From Candidatus Aenigmatarchaeota archaeon (lineage in GTDB: Archaea > Aenigmatarchaeota > Aenigmatarchaeia > CG10238-14 > SpSt-28): a stretch of 14,284 nucleotides of DNA. The notes under the pieces were generated by a model. That model was not told where the DNA came from. It worked only from the letters and a program-made list of their open reading frames with translations, and searched no databases. Positions 5,805 to 13,503 of this stretch are shown in pieces. The stretch is taken from contig JAGDWU010000053.1 of assembly GCA_023256115.1 (NCBI GenBank), forward strand, positions 1 through 14,284, given 5' to 3'. The number at the start of each line of letters is the position of its first letter. The stretch's first letter is position 1. Position numbers and translations under genes: made by a program.

Positions 5805-6527
5805 ATGATTAAAGTAGGAACATGCGGTTTTCCAACTTCTATGAAAAAAATATTTGAAAATTTAGATTGTGTTGAAGTGCAACAAACATTTTATAAGTTG
5901 CCAAATTTAGAAACTTTAAAAAATTGGAGATTTTCAGCTCCAAAAAATTTTGAGTTTTACTTTAAAGTTTTTCAAGGAATTACACATGATATAAAATTAC
6001 CAACTTGGAAAAGAAGCGGATTAGATAAAAACGAATTAAAAAAATTAGAAAATAAAGTTGGTTCGTTAAAGCCAACTAAAGAAGTATTTGAATTTTGGGA
6101 AAAAATGAAAGAAGTTGCAAAAGTTTTAGAAGCAAAAATAGCAGTTATTCAATTACCAGCAAGTTTTAAAGATGGTGAAGAAAATATAAAAAATGCTTAT
6201 GAATTTTTTAATTCTATAAAAAATGATATTAAGAAAATAAAGATTGCAATTGAATTGCGCGGCTGGAAAGATGAAAATGTAGAAAAATTATGTAAAGAAT
6301 TTAATTTAATCTGGATTACTGATCCTATGATAAAAATAGTTGATCAAGAAGTTCATTATTTTAGATTGCACGGAACTTATAAAGGTAAAAAAATAATTTA
6401 CAAGTACTCATATAGCAATGAAGAGCTTAAAGGGTTAGCTGAAAAAACAAAAAAATTAAATGCATATTTTTTATTTAATAACGTTTATATGTTTAAAGAT
6501 GCTTTAAGATTTAAATCCTTCCTTTAA
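5805..6527 (+). CDS. DUF72 (YecE-like) family protein
   Basis: The 240-residue protein shows the full DUF72 pattern: IKVGTCGFP at the start, VEVQQTFYKLPNLETLKNW (23-41), FEFYFKVFQGITHD (49-62), AVIQLPASFK (133-142), AIELRGW (168-174), HYFRLHGTY (204-212) and FLFNNVYMFKDA near the end. The family adopts a TIM-barrel-like fold and is widespread in archaea and bacteria, but its biochemical activity is not established, so no function is assigned. Two domain halves and normal length are present. Its last 24 bases overlap the convergent bPH2 gene; its start is 8 bases from the eL13 start. Confidence 0.9.
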   Translation: MIKVGTCGFPTSMKKIFENLDCVEVQQTFYKLPNLETLKNWRFSAPKNFEFYFKVFQGITHDIKLPTWKRSGLDKNELKKLENKVGSLKPTKEVFEFWEKMKEVAKVLEAKIAVIQLPASFKDGEENIKNAYEFFNSIKNDIKKIKIAIELRGWKDENVEKLCKEFNLIWITDPMIKIVDQEVHYFRLHGTYKGKKIIYKYSYSNEELKGLAEKTKKLNAYFLFNNVYMFKDALRFKSFL

Positions 6528-6893
6528 AATTTTTGCTATTTCTTTGGGATTTGAAACTTTTTCAAGTTTTATTGCGTTTTTTAATCCTAGAACGCTAATC
6601 CCAATTGAACCAATATTTAAAGTTCTATCAAAAAAAGATTGATAAATTTCGATTCCGCTAATATCTTTAATTTTTATTTCAGTTATTTTTTTATTAAATA
6701 TCCCCTTTTCTTCTACTACATTTTCACTTGTAATTTTATATTTTACGTTAATTCTTTTAATTTCTGTATATAAAAAAATAGTAATAGCTAAAGCTAAAAG
6801 AAAATATTGTTGAATTTTTACAAACATTAAAAGGAAAAAGATAATAAATAAATATTCTATTAAGAAAGCTTTTCTACTAATTCTTATTTCCAT
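6504..6893 (-). CDS. Membrane protein with bacterial PH-like domain (bPH2/DUF304)
   Basis: The 129-residue product has two closely spaced hydrophobic segments (about 9-25 and 29-43) followed by a soluble domain. That domain contains YKITSENVVEEKGIFNKKITEIKIKDISGIEIYQS and RTLNIGSIGISVLG, the hallmark of YdbS-like bPH2 domains (a 'kGif-kk--eiplk-i--i-v-qs---R-lgig-i' pattern). The two helices form a hairpin with the PH-like domain facing the cytoplasm. Molecular role is unknown in the family. It is divergent from the 6903 membrane-protein gene with 9 bases between starts and overlaps DUF72 by 24 bases at its 3' end. Confidence 0.82.
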   Translation of the reverse strand: MEIRISRKAFLIEYLFIIFFLLMFVKIQQYFLLALAITIFLYTEIKRINVKYKITSENVVEEKGIFNKKITEIKIKDISGIEIYQSFFDRTLNIGSIGISVLGLKNAIKLEKVSNPKEIAKILKEGFKS

Positions 6894-6902
6894 AAATTAA
6901 TA

Positions 6903-7442
6903 ATGAGTAATTTGGAAGAAATTCATGAAATAGCTATAAAAAATTTAAAAATAGGTTTGCCAAAAATTATAACAATTATTTTTATTTTATTCATTCTCTA
7001 CTTTTTTACTATACTAACAGAAAGTTTAATCAAAAATATTTATTTTGAATATAAAGATATAAAAATAGAAGCTTCTAAAGTTTTAACTATAATTTCATTG
7101 GTTTTTATTTTATTGTTAATAGTAATTTTTTATTCTGAGTTAGAAATTTTAAGTTTTTCACTTGCATCTCTAATAGCTTATTATTCCTCTAATCCAAACG
7201 AAAAAGAAGAAACAATAAAAGCAAAGATATTGAAATTAAGAAATAGCTTTAGAATGATTTTATTTTCGATTTCAGCATTAATTCTTTTCTTTATTTTCAA
7301 AGATTTTTTAGTAACACTAAGCCCAAACATTTCATTTTTTATTTTTGTTTTTTTAACAATCTGGTTTTTATTTTCTTTACTATTATTTTCCATGTCAATT
7401 TCCAGCGAAATAGAAATTTTTAGAAAAAGAAAAAATGCTTAA
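6903..7442 (+). CDS. Polytopic membrane protein of unknown function
   Basis: I do not recognise a family. The 179-residue product has four or five hydrophobic helices, at roughly 20-40, 58-78, possibly 81-94, 117-135 and 142-165. A charged loop (97-115, rich in Lys and Glu) and a basic carboxy-terminal tail (FRKRKNA) separate or follow them; the basic tail is likely cytoplasmic. No transporter or enzyme motif is visible. It overlaps the next gene by 8 bases, so the two are probably co-transcribed and coupled. A partnership with the secreted cysteine protein encoded downstream is plausible from position only. Confidence 0.75.
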   Translation: MSNLEEIHEIAIKNLKIGLPKIITIIFILFILYFFTILTESLIKNIYFEYKDIKIEASKVLTIISLVFILLLIVIFYSELEILSFSLASLIAYYSSNPNEKEETIKAKILKLRNSFRMILFSISALILFFIFKDFLVTLSPNISFFIFVFLTIWFLFSLLLFSMSISSEIEIFRKRKNA

Positions 7443-7707
7443 ATATTTTATTAGCGTTTTAATCGTAATTTTTATTATTTTTTCTTCATATCTTCTTTCA
7501 GAAAAAATAAAGACTATTGAAAATGAAAAAATAGAAGAGATTTGCAAAGAAGAAATAGCAAAAGCTATGGAATATTCAAAACAAAGAGAAGTTTGCATGC
7601 AAATTGTTATGGAACTTGTTTGTCCATTTACTAATTCAACATATTTGATAACTAATGGTTGTGCAATAGAATATTTAATAAATAAAGGATGGAAAGAGAT
7701 AAGTTAA
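7435..7707 (+). CDS. Small membrane-anchored or secreted cysteine protein
   Basis: The 90-residue product begins with a strongly hydrophobic segment (residues 4-21) that fits a signal peptide or anchor. The exported part carries four cysteines (37, 54, 63, 76), consistent with two disulfides, and a carboxy-terminal ITNGCAIEYLINKGW block that looks like a conserved core. I do not recognise the family. It overlaps the genes on both sides (8 and 19 bases), so it belongs to a compact three-gene transcription unit. Together with the cysteine-bearing protease at the left edge it points to an oxidising extracellular face, which is inference. Confidence 0.72.
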   Translation: MLKYFISVLIVIFIIFSSYLLSEKIKTIENEKIEEICKEEIAKAMEYSKQREVCMQIVMELVCPFTNSTYLITNGCAIEYLINKGWKEIS

Positions 7708-8144
7708 ATAAAATTTTAAAAGAAAAATTTGAAGTAGAAATTCCAAACAACTTAAATATATATCAAACAAAAGAGAAAATTTACATCTTTGAAAAAGGAG
7801 TCGAGAAAATTTTAAATGATTTAAAAAATAAAAAAGTTAATATTCAAATGTATGGAATATATTTCGGAAAAGAAAAAACAAATAATATTCAATTAAGTGT
7901 TGAAGGTTCCCAAATTATAGGAAAATATGCAAAAAAGGGATTGTTTGAATTTAAAAGTAGAGAGGAGTTTGAAAGATTTTTAAAAGGTGAAGAACTTGAA
8001 TTACCAAAAGAATTAGAAAATGAAATAAATTATCCAATAGCAAAATATAAAGATTATTTTGGGGGTTCAATTTTTATAGACAGAAAAAGAAAAAAAATAG
8101 TTACAAGGTTGTCAAAAGGTAGAAGAGCAATTTTAATTTCTTGA
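7689..8144 (+). CDS. Possible PUA-like RNA-binding protein
   Basis: The 151-residue protein resembles the carboxy-terminal PUA-like part of NSUN-type RNA methyltransferases and the free-standing archaeal relatives of that domain. The supporting blocks are MYGIYFGKEKTNNIQLSVEGSQIIG (54-78), FERFLKGEELELP (94-106), IAKYKDYFGGS (117-127) and the ending TRLSKGRRAIL, close to the usual 'LPKxRR' ending. No methyltransferase domain is attached and no SAM motif is visible, so if the call is right it would only bind RNA. The start overlaps the cysteine-protein gene by 19 bases, an odd partner for an RNA-binding protein. Its 3' end overlaps the GT35 gene by 12 bases. Family assignment is tentative. Confidence 0.6.
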   Translation: MERDKLNKILKEKFEVEIPNNLNIYQTKEKIYIFEKGVEKILNDLKNKKVNIQMYGIYFGKEKTNNIQLSVEGSQIIGKYAKKGLFEFKSREEFERFLKGEELELPKELENEINYPIAKYKDYFGGSIFIDRKRKKIVTRLSKGRRAILIS

Positions 8145-9656
8145 ATAAATTCTTTCTAAGTCTTTTAACATTCTTTCAGTTGAAACATTATATGCTACTC
8201 TTAGTGCATTTCTCATAATTTCTAGGTCTTTTTCTTTTATAATTCTATGTGCCTCAAACAGTTTCTCTTCTAGATTTTCCAAATTATCAGAAAGGACTAA
8301 AGCATTATATTTATCTTTTACAAATTCTGGAACGCTGCCAGCATTAGTTGTGAGTAATAAATTTCCATTAATTAAACACTTCATAAAACTTGTACCGCTA
8401 GCTTCTTTTTCAACTTCTTGTGGATTTAAACATATATCACAACCACTAAAAAGATATTTAGCTATTTCTTTATCATAATTAGGAATATAAACAATTGACT
8501 CAGATTCTAATAAAGGTAATAAATCATTTTCTAAAAAATATTTTCCATACTCATCTACAGGATAACCAGCTACCACTAAGTTTACATTTTCTATCTGTTT
8601 TAAAAATAGATAAGCTTTTGTAGATGCTTCAGGCCTTTTATAGCGTGTTAATCTTTTAGCATATAACAAAATAGGCCCTTTATTGCTAAAATTTCCATAT
8701 GCTTTTCCTTCATTTAAAAGCTCTTTTATTTTATTAACCGTTTTTTGTCTTTCTTTCTCTTTGGCTTCTAAAATTTTTTCTCCTTCTATTTCATCTATTT
8801 TTTCTATTAGCTCAAGGTTTTTCCTCCAACCTGGAATCTTTTCATCGTATAATTTCTTTATTTCATCGCCCAACCATTCTTCAATATTTATTCCATTTGT
8901 AACAGAAGTAATTTTATCTCGATATTGAGGATATATTCTTTCCTTTGTAATCCTTTCATGAAGTTTTGAAACTGTTATTATCTTATCTGCATAATGTGCT
9001 GCGACTTTGCCTAAATTTACTTTCCCATTTTGAAATCCAACCTCTAAGAAATTTATCATTTTTCTTGGAAGTAAAGATTCTAAAACTTCTTTTGAAATTG
9101 TCTTATGACCAATTGGAAGAGGTGTATGGGAATGATATATTTTAAATGAATTTATTTCAAATTCGATAGGCAAAAAGAAAAATAGTGTTGTATCACTTTC
9201 ATTTATGTGAATTAAAGTAGGATAAATATGATTCTCCTCTAAATATTTTTTGACAGCTAAATAAAATACATATCTTACAAAAATTATTTGTCCATGATCT
9301 TTTTCTCTATATAGAGCATAGTTTTTTAACCATTCTTCATTATTTTCCAATGTAACAAAAATTGCTTTCGTTTTTTGTGTTCCTCCTGGAAAAATATTTA
9401 TGCATGCTCTTACAGGATACCAATTAGTTTGAAAATTGTAACAGTATTCTGGAGTTAAAATTTTTTCTTCATACTTTTCTTCAATTTTATTTTCTGAAAT
9501 TTCTACTTTACTTCTTTTCAAAGGCAAAATTGAGAAAAAAATTGCCTCTTTCTCTTTTTTCTTAAATTCGAGAAATAAATCTCTAACTAAAATTCCTAAT
9601 CCTCCTACATGTGAAAAATTATCTAAAGAATTTTCAATACTAAAGAAAAGTAACAT
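8133..9656 (-). CDS. glgP: Short GT35-family alpha-glucan (glycogen/maltodextrin) phosphorylase
   Basis: This 507-residue protein would release glucose 1-phosphate from alpha-1,4-glucans with pyridoxal phosphate. Landmarks in order: FFSIEN..VGGLGILVRDL (4-27), HINESD (150-155, usually HxNEGH), SHTPLPIGH (176-184) with the catalytic-site His, SKLHERIT (230-237), VTNGINIEEWL (252-262), AKRLTRYKR (333-341) with the phosphate-binding Arg and Lys, VVAGYPVDEYGK (361-372), and EASGTSFMKCLING (418-431), where Lys426 is the expected PLP lysine. It is clearly shorter than the 700-850 residues of classical phosphorylases, so amino-terminal regulatory parts and inserts are missing. The NEGH to NESD change is a departure. 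A GT5 glycogen synthase is less likely because the EASGTS-MK block is a phosphorylase signature. It follows Lhr by 15 bases on the same strand. Confidence 0.82.
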   Translation of the reverse strand: MLLFFSIENSLDNFSHVGGLGILVRDLFLEFKKKEKEAIFFSILPLKRSKVEISENKIEEKYEEKILTPEYCYNFQTNWYPVRACINIFPGGTQKTKAIFVTLENNEEWLKNYALYREKDHGQIIFVRYVFYLAVKKYLEENHIYPTLIHINESDTTLFFFLPIEFEINSFKIYHSHTPLPIGHKTISKEVLESLLPRKMINFLEVGFQNGKVNLGKVAAHYADKIITVSKLHERITKERIYPQYRDKITSVTNGINIEEWLGDEIKKLYDEKIPGWRKNLELIEKIDEIEGEKILEAKEKERQKTVNKIKELLNEGKAYGNFSNKGPILLYAKRLTRYKRPEASTKAYLFLKQIENVNLVVAGYPVDEYGKYFLENDLLPLLESESIVYIPNYDKEIAKYLFSGCDICLNPQEVEKEASGTSFMKCLINGNLLLTTNAGSVPEFVKDKYNALVLSDNLENLEEKLFEAHRIIKEKDLEIMRNALRVAYNVSTERMLKDLERIYSRN

Positions 9657-9671
9657 AATTTAAAATAATAA

Positions 9672-12311
9672 TTAAGCTTTTATTTCGCTAATTATTTTTT
9701 TGTGCAATTCTAATAGCAGTTTTCTTCTATCTTCCATTAATACTACATCGCTTTCTGAAATTGCAATTAGGTTATGGGCAAAAGGAGATGGTAATTTTGA
9801 AATTGGTAATATTTCATATTTTATTTCCCCTTTTTCTATTTTTTCTAAAATTAATTTTGCATTTTTTATATCCATAAAATCTTCAATTATTTCTCTAACT
9901 GTTTCTTTTAATACTGGAAAATCTTTTATATCTTTTATAAAATTTAAAATTCTTTCTGCACTTATTTGTTGTTTTCTTAAGCTTATTTCATGTCCTTTAT
10001 AATTTCTTAAAATCATTAAAGCTCTATTTGCACAATGTCTAAACTTTCTTTTCATTAGCTCTGTATTCCAAATTGCTTTTTTTAATAGTTCTTCTAAATT
10101 TTTAGAATTTACTAAGTTCACAACATCTTTTGGATCAACTATTATTTTTCTAAAAATTGAATATATTGGAACAATTAATGCAAATCCATTATCGCTAATT
10201 GCAATTCCAACGCTTTTTGAAATCTTTTTGCTTAATGCATAAGCAAACGCTCTACTTAATGCATCATTTACTCTTCTTCCATACAAAGTATGAAAAATTA
10301 TATATTGCTTATCATTTTCTATAAAACTTTCAACCAAAATAACTTTATCAGAAGGAAAATTTTTACAATTTAATTTTTTTAAATATTCGTATTCAATTTT
10401 AAAGTAATCGTAAATATTTTTTGCAACGCTTTCATCTACATCTAACTCTTTAATTAAAAATTCAATTATTTTTTTCTTTTTTTCTTTTTTAATTAATTCA
10501 AACATTAGTCCTCTGAACTTTCCAATTTCTAAAGCTAAATCAAAGTTTAATGGCAATTGCTCACTAAACCAGCTTGGTATTGTTGGCTTCGCTCCTTTAA
10601 CCTCTTTAACATATGCAACATTTTCTTTAGCTTTAACAAATTCAACTGTTTTACCGCCAATTACAAATATATCTCCGGGAACTAATCTTTCTAAAAATGC
10701 TTCTTCGATAAAACCATAAAATTTACCATCTAATCCTCTAACTTTAATTTTTATTTCTTCAGGAATTGTTCCAATGTTTAATAAATAAATTACTCTTGCA
10801 TATTTTCCTCTTCTTCCAAATTCTTGTTTTTGCATGTCTAGCCAAATTTTTCCGTATACTTTTAAATCTTGCAAAGTGTGATAATAACCTGCCAAATAAT
10901 AAAGAACATTTAAAAATTCTTCATAAGGTAAATCTTTATATGGATATGCTCTTCTTACTAAATCATAAGCCTCTTTTATTTTCCATCTTTTTTCTATTGC
11001 CATTCCTAACAAATGCTGAGCCAAAACATCTAAACAATTTTTTGGCATGTGAAACTTATCTAACCAATATTCTTTTGCTTTTTTAACCATTATTGAGCAC
11101 TCTACTAAATCGTCTCTATCTAAACAAATTATTCTACCTCTTGAAATTTCATGCAAAGCGTGTCCGCTTCTACCTATTCGCTGCATTAATCTTGAAACAC
11201 TTTTTGGAGAACCAATTTGAATAACTAAGTCTATATAACCAATGTCTATTCCTAACTCTAAAGATGTTGAAGATATAACACATTTTAATTCGCCTTTCTT
11301 CAATTTTTCCTCTATTTCAAATCTTATATCTCTTGAAACGCTTGAATGATGAACCCCAGTTAATTCATCTAAGTATCTAGATGGAAATAATTGCTTTAAA
11401 TGGTAATGAACTCTTTCAGCTCCACTTCGAGTATTGGTAAAAATTAATGTTGTTCTACTTTGTTGAACAAGAGTATCTATTAATTTATACATTTTTTTGT
11501 TTATGCTTTCAGCTGAGTCTTTTATTAAATCTTTTGAAGGAATTAAAACTTTTATATCAGTTTTTTTAACAAATCTTGCATCAACAATATAGCACTCTCT
11601 TTCTTTTCCATTTTCGCAACCAACTAAAAATTTTGCAGCCTCCTCTATTGGCTCTAAAGTTGCACCTAATCCAATTCTTTGAATTCTTTTTCCAACAAAA
11701 TATTCTAATCTTTCTACGCTTAAACTTAAATGTATTCCTCTTTTTGAATTAGCAAGCTCATGAATTTCATCTATCACTAACCATTTTACATTTTTTAATT
11801 TCTCTTTAAATTTTTTTGATACTAACATTAAAGCTAAAGATTCTGGGGTTGTAATTAGTATGTGAGGTGGTTTAATTAATTGTTTTGCTTTTTCACTTGC
11901 TTTTGTATCGCTTGTTCTAACAGAAATTCTAATTTCATTTTTTAATTCATATTTCAATTTTTTTGCAATTTCAGATATTTCTTTTAAGGGAATTTGTAAG
12001 TTTCTGTAAATATCATTATCTAATGCTCTTAACGGTGAAACATAAATGCAATAAACATAATCTTCCAATTTATTGTTCTCACTTAAATAAAATAATTCAT
12101 CTAAAATTGCGGCAAAAGCTGCTAAAGTTTTCCCGCTTCCAGTTGGAGCAGTAACTAAAACATTTTTACCTTCTTTTATTAAAGGAATTGCCAATTTTTG
12201 CGGTAATGTAAGATTTTTAAACTTTAATTTAAACCATTTTTTAACGTATGGTCTAAATAAATTTAATATTTTTTCATCGCTTACCTTTTTCTCTTTTACT
12301 ATGTGAATCAT
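9672..12311 (-). CDS. lhr: Lhr-type superfamily 2 DNA/RNA helicase (archaeal Lhr2-like)
   Basis: The 879-residue protein is an ATP-dependent helicase; archaeal Lhr proteins unwind or anneal DNA and DNA-RNA hybrids and are linked to replication-coupled repair. Helicase motifs are complete: Walker A TAPTGSGKT (54-62), SPLRALDND (92-100), TTPESL (154-159), DEIHE (181-185), GLGATLEP (214-221, in place of SAT), STSLELGIDIG (348-358) and QRIGRSGH (377-384). After the RecA pair come the winged-helix and Lhr-core/CTD regions, including the PEEIKIKVRGLDGKFYGFIEE-type and GRRVNDALSRAFAYALS blocks. Length is typical for an archaeal Lhr. It is divergent from the Hjc-like gene with 5 bases between starts, which suits shared regulation of repair functions, and probably co-transcribed with the phosphorylase downstream. 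Confidence 0.95.
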   Translation of the reverse strand: MIHIVKEKKVSDEKILNLFRPYVKKWFKLKFKNLTLPQKLAIPLIKEGKNVLVTAPTGSGKTLAAFAAILDELFYLSENNKLEDYVYCIYVSPLRALDNDIYRNLQIPLKEISEIAKKLKYELKNEIRISVRTSDTKASEKAKQLIKPPHILITTPESLALMLVSKKFKEKLKNVKWLVIDEIHELANSKRGIHLSLSVERLEYFVGKRIQRIGLGATLEPIEEAAKFLVGCENGKERECYIVDARFVKKTDIKVLIPSKDLIKDSAESINKKMYKLIDTLVQQSRTTLIFTNTRSGAERVHYHLKQLFPSRYLDELTGVHHSSVSRDIRFEIEEKLKKGELKCVISSTSLELGIDIGYIDLVIQIGSPKSVSRLMQRIGRSGHALHEISRGRIICLDRDDLVECSIMVKKAKEYWLDKFHMPKNCLDVLAQHLLGMAIEKRWKIKEAYDLVRRAYPYKDLPYEEFLNVLYYLAGYYHTLQDLKVYGKIWLDMQKQEFGRRGKYARVIYLLNIGTIPEEIKIKVRGLDGKFYGFIEEAFLERLVPGDIFVIGGKTVEFVKAKENVAYVKEVKGAKPTIPSWFSEQLPLNFDLALEIGKFRGLMFELIKKEKKKKIIEFLIKELDVDESVAKNIYDYFKIEYEYLKKLNCKNFPSDKVILVESFIENDKQYIIFHTLYGRRVNDALSRAFAYALSKKISKSVGIAISDNGFALIVPIYSIFRKIIVDPKDVVNLVNSKNLEELLKKAIWNTELMKRKFRHCANRALMILRNYKGHEISLRKQQISAERILNFIKDIKDFPVLKETVREIIEDFMDIKNAKLILEKIEKGEIKYEILPISKLPSPFAHNLIAISESDVVLMEDRRKLLLELHKKIISEIKA

Positions 12312-12316
12312 AATTT

Positions 12317-12748
12317 ATGTATAGAATTGGGAGGAGGTTTGAATATAGGGTTGTTTATGATCTAAAAAAATTTGGATTAGATTGTAAAAGAGTTCCGCTA
12401 AGTGGAAGGGCTAATGCTTTAATTCCAAATGCTGATATAATTGTTAATAATAAAAAAGGAAAATTAAAATATTCAAGAAGAGAATATGTTGTTTTTCCTA
12501 AAAAAGAGTTTGAAGAGTTAATAAAGAATGAAATAAATTTTTTATGTTTTGGATTTTATAAAACTAAAGAATTTTTTATAGTTAAAAATTTTGAAAACTA
12601 TGAAACAAAAATAAAAAAAGAATTTAGAAATTATATAAGCTTAAATAGAAATTTAATTGAAAAAGTTCCATTTAATTTAATTTTAGATAATTATGTTTTT
12701 GATGTTATAACAATAGAAAAATTTGTAAAAATAATTGAAAAAATTTAA
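12317..12748 (+). CDS. hjc: Hjc-like Holliday junction resolvase, apparently lacking the catalytic Glu of E-x-K
   Basis: The 143-residue product begins like Hjc: MYRIGRRFEYRVV with Glu9, the CKRVPLSG stretch with Arg25 and Ser29, and the NADIIV strand with Asp40. Hjc is a dimeric nuclease that cuts four-way junctions using Glu, Asp and a downstream E-x-K. Here, after Asp40, the sequence reads NNKKGKLKYSRREYVVFPKKEF. Compared with the family, about four or five residues are absent where 'xxIExK' should stand, so only the lysine (Lys51) may be left. The reading frame is intact. The carboxy-terminal third (90-143) is longer than in many Hjc proteins and unrecognised. It may be a structural or regulatory homologue, an adapted enzyme, or affected by a sequence error. 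It abuts the methyltransferase stop and is divergent from Lhr. Confidence 0.8.
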   Translation: MYRIGRRFEYRVVYDLKKFGLDCKRVPLSGRANALIPNADIIVNNKKGKLKYSRREYVVFPKKEFEELIKNEINFLCFGFYKTKEFFIVKNFENYETKIKKEFRNYISLNRNLIEKVPFNLILDNYVFDVITIEKFVKIIEKI

Positions 12749-13480
12749 TTAAACCCTTTTCAATATCGCTATTATTTCATTGGCGTTTTCTAGTTTTACA
12801 TTTTTAAAAGATCCGATAAACTTTATTATTTTAAATTTTTTAGTTGCAGCTGTTATAGCTTTAATTTCTTCTAGCGATAAAATTCTAAATATTTCTTTCC
12901 TTCTAAATGTTTTACTATTTGCTTTTAAAATATAATCACTTTCAACAATAAAATTTAACCAATTTATTTTTCTTGTTTTATATTCAACTTTTACTTTAAT
13001 TCCATTTTTTTCTTCTTCCCATTCATCTAATAAAGTGCTTTTTATTAAAAACCCTTTTGCGGTTGGTAATTCTAAAACATAAATAGAACCTTTTTTAAGA
13101 ATTTTTGAAATTTTTACTAAATGTTCTAACTGCTTTTCAAAATTTACTAAATAAGAAAAAACAAAGCCTAATGAAATTGCTGCATCGAATTTTTTATTTA
13201 ATCTGTCTATTTTTGTTGCATCCAAAACTTTTGTTTCTAAATTTTTATGTCTAAATTTTGAACTTAAATATTTTATTGCATCTTTATCTATATCTATTGC
13301 ACAAACTTTATAACCCCTTTTTACAAGCTCTATTGCATGCTCTCCAGTACCGCAACCAACATCTAAAATTTTCTTCACTTTAACATCTGAATATTTTTTG
13401 AATATTTTCTCTAAAAAATCGACTTCTTTTTTTATATTTCTAAAACTATAAGCAATATCATCATAAAAGTAAAAATCCAT
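12749..13480 (-). CDS. Class I SAM-dependent methyltransferase, substrate unknown
   Basis: The 243-residue protein has a canonical Rossmann methyltransferase core: motif I ILDVGCGTGEHAIEL (38-52), the acidic strand end VCAIDID (58-64) that binds the ribose hydroxyls, LDATKID (86-92) near the adenine, and DAAISLGFVFSYLVN (98-112) as the post-motif strand. An amino-terminal FYFYDDIAYSF lid precedes it, and the later part contains EWEEEKNGIKVKVEYKTRKINW, a beta-sheet typical of small-molecule methyltransferases. This resembles the Methyltransf_25/11 type, which does not reveal the substrate. The stop codon abuts the Hjc-like gene's stop; the start lies 23 bases from Nop5. Confidence 0.87.
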   Translation of the reverse strand: MDFYFYDDIAYSFRNIKKEVDFLEKIFKKYSDVKVKKILDVGCGTGEHAIELVKRGYKVCAIDIDKDAIKYLSSKFRHKNLETKVLDATKIDRLNKKFDAAISLGFVFSYLVNFEKQLEHLVKISKILKKGSIYVLELPTAKGFLIKSTLLDEWEEEKNGIKVKVEYKTRKINWLNFIVESDYILKANSKTFRRKEIFRILSLEEIKAITAATKKFKIIKFIGSFKNVKLENANEIIAILKRV

Positions 13481-13503
13481 ATATATTTATTACAATTATT
13501 TTA

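Noticed and set aside
8683..8928. 81-codon plus-strand ORF within the phosphorylase region
   Set aside because: Antisense shadow of the GT35 gene; its Ser/Phe/Ile-rich product reflects A/T bias.
9700..12154. Three plus-strand ORFs (9700-10002, 10766-11086, 11963-12154) inside the Lhr region
   Set aside because: They are shadows on the antisense strand of a complete 879-residue helicase with all motifs in frame.
13480..13490. TATATATTTAT as a promoter for Nop5
   Set aside because: Its centre is only about 19 bases before the Nop5 ATG, too close for a leaderless start, and such strings are common in this A/T background.
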